Positions 58,391 to 64,000 of a stretch of DNA of 64,000 nt are shown here, piece after piece (within the stretch, counting starts at the first letter, position 1; every line of letters begins with the position of its first letter). Below the pieces are notes generated by a model. That model was not told the origin of the DNA and did not search any database. It worked only from the letters and a program-made list of their open reading frames with translations. The stretch lies in assembly GCA_910574455.1 (NCBI GenBank), contig CAJSYZ010000002.1, forward strand, positions 521,671-585,670, read 5' to 3'. This DNA is from Trichaptum fuscoviolaceum. Lineage: Eukaryota; Basidiomycota; Agaricomycetes; Hymenochaetales; Trichaptaceae. The position numbers were made by a program, and so were the translations under genes.

Positions 58391-58408
58391 CTTTGTTCGC
58401 CGTGGTGA

Positions 58409-59270
58409 TTAATCGGTTCCGGATTGATATCCGTAACTGTCTGAATCGTAGTTTGTAAGGGTGTAGTCCGTAACACTAGCAATGTGGGGTGAATCTTCCG
58501 GGGGGTCAATCGGTGGTGCAAGATAGTTGTGAATTATGTTTTGCGGAGTGGGTTGGTGGTGTTGACAACTACACTGATAGATGTAGTGGTTGACGTCTTC
58601 ACTGATACTATTCCAACAGAAGTGTCGGTTTACAAAGCGAACAGTTTCAGCTTCAGTGCGATGAAGTTGTTCTCCGTGGTTGTCAAAATGGACGTAGTTT
58701 ATAAAGAATCGGCGTAGGTGAGTTTCTCGAGGGATGAATAATCGGGTATGGTTCCAGAGGAGTCCGTATTTGAAGATCCAAGGTTGGTGGTTGTCGCGTG
58801 AGTACTGCAGGTATCCAACTGTTTGGGTGTAGTTGTAATACCGGTCGTCGAGTATAGTTCGGATTTGGTTTAGGATGTCGTCGAACTCTTCGGCAAAGGC
58901 GAGGAATCGGTTTCGGATGAGGTCTCTGGTTGAGTAGATGGGATCGTCAAGGGCTGGAAGTGATAGGGTGTCCGCCACGATTGTGGTAGTGTGTAGTGTA
59001 TGCGTAGAAGTCGGCAATCGTCTCCACAGATATGGACTAGTCGGATTCGATCGGGAAGAAACTCTTCTAGATAGAAGAATGCGTTGGGGTTGGTGTGGTA
59101 GATGAAGAAGATAGAGTCGGGTTGGACGATTAGACTGGCAGTTTTTGTGATGGACCAAACTGTATCGTCACAGTACTTGGTGAAACTGTATGTGTCGAAT
59201 TGATAACAGTTGGCTACAGAGTATTGGACTTGGTATATGTGTCTTCCTGCGTTGTCGAGGTGGTTGGTGT
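58409..59270 (-). CDS. pre-gag open frames of element C (unknown)
   Basis: Frame b is open from 59,158 to the stop at 58,409 (about 250 codons), with the same sequence as in B but uninterrupted (RETHLRRFFINYVHF). Frame a (IYQVQYSVANCYQF...) overlaps its start. No ATG begins either frame, so expression would need splicing, an unusual start or frameshifting. Confidence 0.5.
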
Positions 59271-59925
59271 CGGTGTGGGTAAGGAGCCAAAGCGTTTTGT
59301 GGGATAGAGGGTGCCGTGATGGATAGATGTTATGACGTAAAGTGAAGTGGTTTTCTGTTTGACCTTTGTTTAGTCTTGAGGGTCGTCAAGCGATAACGTT
59401 ATGAGATGATCGACGGTGGGGCAGTGTTTGTGATGCTTTGTTCAATGTTAACAGATGAACTGTTCTTCGATTTCTGGATCGGTCTCCCTTCGATTTCTGG
59501 ATCGGTCTCCCTTCGCTATTACCAAGCGGCACGTCTGCGAGTTGTGCTCGTTGTCCAATAGGCGTCCCAAAGACTAGGCTAGCAGCTTTATGCCTTCTTT
59601 GCAGGTACTGAGTCCTCTTCCTGTGTGCACAGCTACGGTCCCGTTTGGTATGACAGAAGTTGGTTCCTTTGTAACGCTACTGTCCGGGGTTTAATCAACC
59701 AATGAGCTGGAGCGGTTTTCTTAATCTTCGGATCGCGACTCTCGAAGTTTTCCTTGGCCTCCCTCTTGCAATCGATGAGCACCTTGCTACACTGAAGGGA
59801 TTACCTCGAGCGGATGTTCTTCTGGACTAGATGGGTTTACAACTGGTTAGTAGTAAGTGGAGCTATGGCTCAACACCTTAGTCGTAAAGACGGATGTCTT
59901 CGACGGTAGAAAAGTTCGATCTAAT

Positions 59926-60392
59926 TGTTACGTCTCAACTTACGGTCTCGTATAGTTGGGGAACGCAACGTTAAGTTGCTCAGTGATAGCGGAGCTAGGG
60001 CTCGACACTAAGTGTTGTATGGACAAAGGCCTACGATGTAGAGTAGAGAGAAACAGATGTATAGCAGAGACTAGAGACGGGGGGTTTGACAAAGGAGATC
60101 GAACTTAGAGTTCGATCATGCTAAGTACAGGGGTTTATATACTGTAGCTGCGGAGCAAGGGTACATCGGAAGATGAGTAAGAAGAGAACAATAAGAGAGT
60201 AGACGATAGGCTACTAATAATAGTGTGAGAGCGATGGGCAAAGGGTTAGGGCAAAGGGTACATGTGTAACATCGGGATTGGCTGAGGGTTGAGGGTTACA
60301 TCGGAGGATGACTGAGCAGAACAAGAATAGAAACAAATAGGGCAAAGGGTTCGGAGTAATGGGGGCCGCTGACATAGTAAGAAAACGTAACA
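59926..60392 (-). repeat. 5' LTR of element C
   Basis: 467 bp. The self-priming site lies at 59,912-59,922 (AAGTTCGATCT on the plus strand), 3 bases from the LTR, as in B. Confidence 0.95.
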
Positions 60393-60397
60393 GGAAA

Positions 60398-60604
60398 GCC
60401 CTCAGGAAGACGAAGACGAAGGTGTTCTTGGTTTTGTGAAGGCTTGAATCAAGCCCGAGTTATGGGCGATGTTTTCGGCCAAAAAGGGAAAGTGTAGTGG
60501 TGGTGATGCCGGGATGGGACCGTCTTGCACATGCGCGCTGCGTCAACGGCGCCCTCCGCCTGCTGCACAGGCAAACCGCGGCAATAGAGCGAAACGTCGA
60601 GCCC
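60398..60604. other. hAT internal sequence, no gene seen
   Basis: Continuation of the hAT element beyond element C; only short frames. Confidence 0.45.
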
Positions 60605-60870
60605 CTAGAGGTTGGAACATACGACGACGGCGCGCGCGAAGGAGTGGTGGGGAAACTGATCAGGAGGGTTGCAGTCGAGTGTGATGAGCAGACGTGCAAC
60701 GGCATCACCAAGCGTGCGCCCGCATTCTGTCGTGCGGTCGACAAAGGACCAGCCAGTCTCTGAGTGTAGAGAGACGTGACGGAAAAGCAGCCTCTGCGCT
60801 GGAGCCGACCACGCCTGGCAGACAAGCACGCAGTTGGCGAGGAGGCGATTATCAGACACGCGGCTGGAGG
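60605..60870 (-). pseudogene. F-box-protein-like fragment inside the hAT
   Basis: The minus strand reads LLANCVLVCQAWSAPAQRLL followed by FRHVSLHSETGWSFVDRT, like the end of a basidiomycete F-box (N-x-x-x-V-C-x-x-W) and the following linker. No full F-box start and no leucine-rich part are present. It ends at a TAG near 60,605. I infer a captured host piece. Confidence 0.45.
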
Positions 60871-61076
60871 ACGAGGCATACCCCGTGGTCGCTGTTGACC
60901 GCCGTCACTCGTCTGCAAACACCGTTGCCGCGTTGATCTGCACGCCAACCGCGCTGGCCTGACTTGCACTGACATAGGAGACTGCATAGAGCGCAGAAAG
61001 TCGGATGGTGATGGTATCTGGTCAGTTGCAGAGATTGTGAGTTGATGTGTAAAATTACTATGAACCAGCGAACGTA

Positions 61077-62054
61077 CTTCTTTGGACGAGGGCCACCCCG
61101 TCGTCGCTGTTGACTGCCGTCACCCATTTTCTCCTTTCTCGAAGATTTTCCACCAGCATAGTCCAAATCTTCCTCCTGCAAGACTCTCCTCCTCGTGTTC
61201 AAACTTCCACCGGACACGCGGAGCCATTCCCTGGCGCTGGTGCTGTCGTTCTGTGCACACCGCTTTCGCCCTGTCTCATAGCTCGTCGGCATCAAGTACG
61301 CCTTCGCGCTTACATGTGGTTACATCGTCTTTTTGACGAGCAGATGGGACTGGAATTCGGGAAGGGTGATGACGAGGTCGTTGAGGCATGATGATTGCCC
61401 GCGAAGTTCGTCTGCAGCCGTCGTTGCGATACGTATCTTGTCCTCCGCTCCTGGGCGCACCTTCTGCGCCTCATCCGCAATCTCTCCAAAAAGCCACAGT
61501 CTCTCCTCGCTTGAAGCTGAGCGGGTCTCGATGAGCTCAATCAGTTTGTAGATTTTCGAGGTTGAAGAGGTAACGGTCGACGTGAGCACGGCATCGAGCT
61601 CGCGGAGGTCGGCGAAGATGCGGGAGAGGTCCAGAGGGAGGGAGTCAAGAGTCTGCGCATAGTCTGCAAGCGGATCAAGAGAGTACGAGGAAACGTCCGG
61701 TTGCATGACCGCTGTCGTTGTCGATGTGATAAGCCTTGGCGACACGGATCGCGAGTCTGCTCGAGACTTCCTGATCTAATAAGAGAAAGTGTTAGTTAAA
61801 CATAATTAACTGTAAGAAAGAATACTTTAGATTGGCCTCAAATGCAATGAAGACAATTTTAAGAGACTTACTGGTTGGACTTGAAGAAAAGAGGAAGATC
61901 CCCCAAAGTAATGAGGATTGTGAAGAAGAGCATGACCGCGTGTCCAGGATGAACTCAAACGGTCAATGATCAAGCGAACATCGGGTTCAACGCCTAGTCC
62001 GTAAGCACAAAAGTGCCCTGCCTGACCACCTTGCCCCCCTCCACTTTCCAACAT
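61077..62054 (-). pseudogene. ING-like gene fragment inside the hAT (no PHD finger seen)
   Basis: ING proteins are histone-acetyltransferase or deacetylase subunits; they carry an N-terminal helical domain and a C-terminal PHD finger. Start MLESGGGQGGQAGHF at 62,054; an intron with GTAAGT..TTAG near 61,868-61,777; then SLDPLADYAQTLDSLPLDL, SRIFADLRELDAVL and KIYKLIELIE, the ING N-terminal domain. A second intron leads to RRVLQEEDLDYAGGKSSRKE and a basic GGPRPKK, followed by a donor GTACGT at 61,076. No PHD motif is found downstream; an F-box-like piece lies there instead. Likely a host gene fragment captured by the hAT. Confidence 0.6.
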
Positions 62055-62179
62055 CTACAAGAGGGATATGGAGGGTGTTGACGTCGGAGTCGGTTGGCTA
62101 CGGTCATTTTTTGCGTGTGTGAAAAGCTTAGTTATCAAACATCTCGCGCGCGATTTGAGTCGGTGCGTCTAACGGGCGC

Positions 62180-62374
62180 TTGTCTACCGGCCTACGGTTA
62201 CAGCGGCTACCTGCAGGTACCCGGACAGGTACCTGGGCAAAAAAAATCCAAACCTGGATCCGCAGGTAGCCGTGGGAACCAGGTACCTGCATACAGGTGC
62301 ACCTGGAACTGCAGGTATTTTAGTGCAGGTACCTGCAGGTACCCACGGGTGACCTGTACCCATGTCATGCTCTA
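62180..62374. repeat. hAT right end: subterminal motif cluster and TIR
   Basis: ACCTGCAGGTACC, CAGGTACCTG and CCTGGATCC recur, mirroring the left end, up to the TIR GTCATGCTCTA at 62,364-62,374. Confidence 0.75.
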
Positions 62375-64000
62375 ATTCAGATGAGTCGGACAGTGAGTCT
62401 GAAGACCTTGCGAAGATTCCCCCCGGATTTCGGTACTCCGAAAAGTACATGGACATCTACCATGACGCGGAGCAGTTCTATGTGGCGGACGATCCGGACT
62501 TTGTGCATAAAGTTGCAGCCTCGTATACCTGGTCGCAGGCGATTGCGGAGAAGTCGGCAGTGAAGGAGGGTGACAAGTCCTTCGAGGAGATGGTCCCCCC
62601 GCAGTACCGCGAGTTTGCGAAGGTGTTTTCGAAGTCGGAGGCCGAACGGTTGCCCGAAAGGAAGCCGTTTGACCATGCGATCGACCTGGAGCCCGGAAAG
62701 ACCCCTTCGTACAGCAAGATCTATCCTATGGCACCGGCGGAGCGGGCAGCCTTGAAGGAGTTCATTGAGGAGAACCTTCGAAAGGGTTACATCCGACCGT
62801 CGAAGTCCCCCGCCGCTGCTCCGGTCTTCTTCATCAAAAAGAAGGACGGATCGCTTCGGATGGTCGTCGACTACCGAAAACTCAACGAGATCACCGTCAA
62901 AAATCGGTACCCGCTTCCCCTGACCACCGAACTCATCGATTTCTTGAAGAAGGCCCGCGTTTTCACGAAGCTCGACTTGCGGGCCGGATACAACAATATC
63001 CGCATCAAGGAAGGCGACGAGTGGAAGGCCGCTTTTCGGACTCAGGAAGGACACTTCGAACCGACCGTTATGACTTTCGGACTTACGAACGCACCTGCTA
63101 CGTTTCAGCGGATGATGAACGAGCTCTTCAAGGACATGCTGGATGTTATTGTCATTATCTACCTCGATGACATCTGCATATTTTCGGAGAACGAGTCGGA
63201 GCACGAGGAACACGTTAAGGAGGTACTCCGACGTTTGGAAAAGTATGACCTGTTCTGTAAGCCCGAAAAGTGCGAGTTCCACAAGGACTCCATCGAGTAC
63301 TTGGGCATGATCATTGGCTCTGGAATTATCTCGATGGATCCGAAGAAGGTCGAAGCGGTGGCCGACTGGCCGACTCCGGCGAAGGTGAAGGACATTCAGG
63401 CTTTCTTGGGGTTCGCAAACTTCTACCGACGTTTTATCAAGGACTTCTTGAAGCTGGCGGTTCCCATGACCGAATTGTTGCGGAAGGATGTCCAGTGGCG
63501 CTGGACTACCCGCCAGCAAGAGTCCTTCGATGGTCTGAAGAAGAAGTTTGCGGAGGCACCGGTCCTCGCGATGCCCAACCTCGAGAAACCCTTCATCCTC
63601 GAATGCGATGCTTCGGACTTCGCGACCGGAGCGGTACTTTCGCAGATCGGACCAGACGGTGACATTCACCCAGTGGCCTACTATTCGAAGTCCCTAGGCG
63701 ATGCGGAGAGGAACTATGAGATCCACGACAAAGAGCTCCTAGCCATCGTCCGAGCCTTGGACGAGTGGCGGCACTATCTCGAAGGAAGTCCGCACAAAAT
63801 TGATATTGTGTCGGACCACCGAAACCTGCTCTTCTTTGCGGAAGCCCGAAACCTTACGAGACGCCAGGCCCGCTGGAGCTTGTTCCTTAGCCGTTTTGAC
63901 TTTCTGATCCGTCACCGTCCCGGACGACTCGGTGGAAAGCCGGATGCTTTGTCCAGGCGCAAAGATCTTCGCCCTGACGGACCGGACAATACGAACAAGG
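62375..64000 (+). CDS. Pol of element A, part 2: RT and RNase H, runs off the window
   Basis: Continues the Pol frame of 36,282-36,935 (bases ATTCAGAT are the duplicated target). The frame is open to the window end. RT shows VFFIKKKDGSLRMVVDYR, KLDLRAGYNNIRIKEGDE, MTFGLTNAPATFQRMMNELF and the catalytic YLDDICIF; RNase H shows LECDASDFATGAVL, RNYEIHDKELLAIVRAL and SDHRNLLFFAEA. Integrase should lie beyond. All catalytic residues seen are intact, so before the hAT arrived Pol may have been functional. Confidence 0.9.

Larger units (their letters stand above)
50689..60392 (-). mobile_element. Ty3/gypsy retrotransposon C, inverted second copy of the B family
   Basis: Two 467-bp LTRs (both lacking one T of an ATTT run found in B), 5-bp target duplication GGAAA at 50,684-50,688 and 60,393-60,397. 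Gene order is as in B but on the minus strand. Pol, ORF3, ORF4 and pre-gag frame b are open; gag has two frame changes. Confidence 0.95.
36936..62374 (-). mobile_element. hAT DNA transposon with 8-bp target duplication, carrying B and C
   Basis: Terminal inverted repeats: left TAGAGCATGACACGGGTGCA, right (reversed) TAGAGCATGACATGGGTACA, with two mismatches. The flanks are ATTCAGAT at 36,928-36,935 and ATTCAGAT at 62,375-62,382, the 8-bp duplication expected of hAT. Total length is 25,439 bp; without B, C and their duplications it is about 6.0 kb. The transposase is on the minus strand. The segment 60,393-62,100 carries ING-like and F-box-like coding pieces. Confidence 0.9.
34144..64000 (+). 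mobile_element. Ty3/gypsy LTR retrotransposon A, split by a hAT insertion
   Basis: Gag and protease lie at 35,006-36,935. The rest of pol (linker, RT, RNase H) continues at 62,375 and runs off the window. Removing 36,936-62,374 and one copy of the 8-bp duplication makes the frame continuous (GDDSD to ESDSESEDLAK). The 5' end near 34,144 is a guess from a TGT start; the 3' LTR is outside. Its GC-rich codon use differs from elements B and C, so it is a distinct family and, being the host of the nest, the oldest layer. Confidence 0.85.

Noticed and set aside
62377..63669. 430-codon minus-strand frame opposite RT of element A
   Set aside because: A shadow frame: the plus frame carries all RT and RNase H motifs and stays open to the window end.
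1..64000. CRISPR array, operon or bacterial origin
   Set aside because: Dense GT..AG introns, fungal gene families and LTR/hAT elements show nuclear fungal DNA; no spaced short repeats were seen.

Overview
This window is nuclear DNA of a filamentous fungus, very probably a basidiomycete. Its genes are split by many 50-60 nt introns with GT..AG ends. Host genes include five copies of a multi-pass membrane family (DUF6533 type) that I know from mushroom-forming fungi. I see no rRNA or tRNA gene and no CRISPR array. Function calls rest on motifs read by eye; no database search was run.

Left part (1-31,000) is host sequence. It holds the 3' end of an unknown gene; an APH-type kinase gene (minus) facing away from an NRPS-like adenylation/carrier/reductase gene (plus, modelled here with 19 exons and an intact frame); five DUF6533-type genes; a YTP1-like membrane gene with a 7-nt microexon; and a DHA2-type MFS transporter modelled with 9 exons. 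Two broken copies of the 3' end of the NRPS-like gene lie just downstream of two of the DUF6533 genes, so blocks of this locus have been copied.

Middle part (31,000-34,900) is decayed: a diverged tandem repeat, a fragment of a cell-wall alpha-1,3-glucan synthase gene, a minisatellite and a possible short interspersed repeat.

Right part (about 34,100-64,000) is a three-level transposon nest. Ty3/gypsy element A (gag, protease, RT/RNase H; its 3' end lies beyond the window) is split at 36,935/62,375 by a hAT DNA transposon of 25.4 kb with 8-bp target duplications (ATTCAGAT). The hAT is itself split by two nearly identical chromodomain Ty3/gypsy elements in opposite orientation: B (plus, 38,838-48,551, 5-bp duplication GAAGC, inside the transposase gene) and C (minus, 50,689-60,392, duplication GGAAA). 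Without B and C the hAT is about 6.0 kb, and it also carries parts of an ING-like gene and an F-box-like gene.

The B/C family is the most unusual content. It has extra open frames before gag. It has two extra genes between pol and the 3' LTR, joined to pol by TGAATG and a 3-nt gap. It has a canonical -1 slippery heptamer at the gag stop and, like the unrelated element A, an exactly 11-nt match between the site just after the 5' LTR and an LTR segment, as expected for Tf1-style self-priming. One of its extra proteins has two SUMO-interaction-like motifs followed by a Cys/His cluster.
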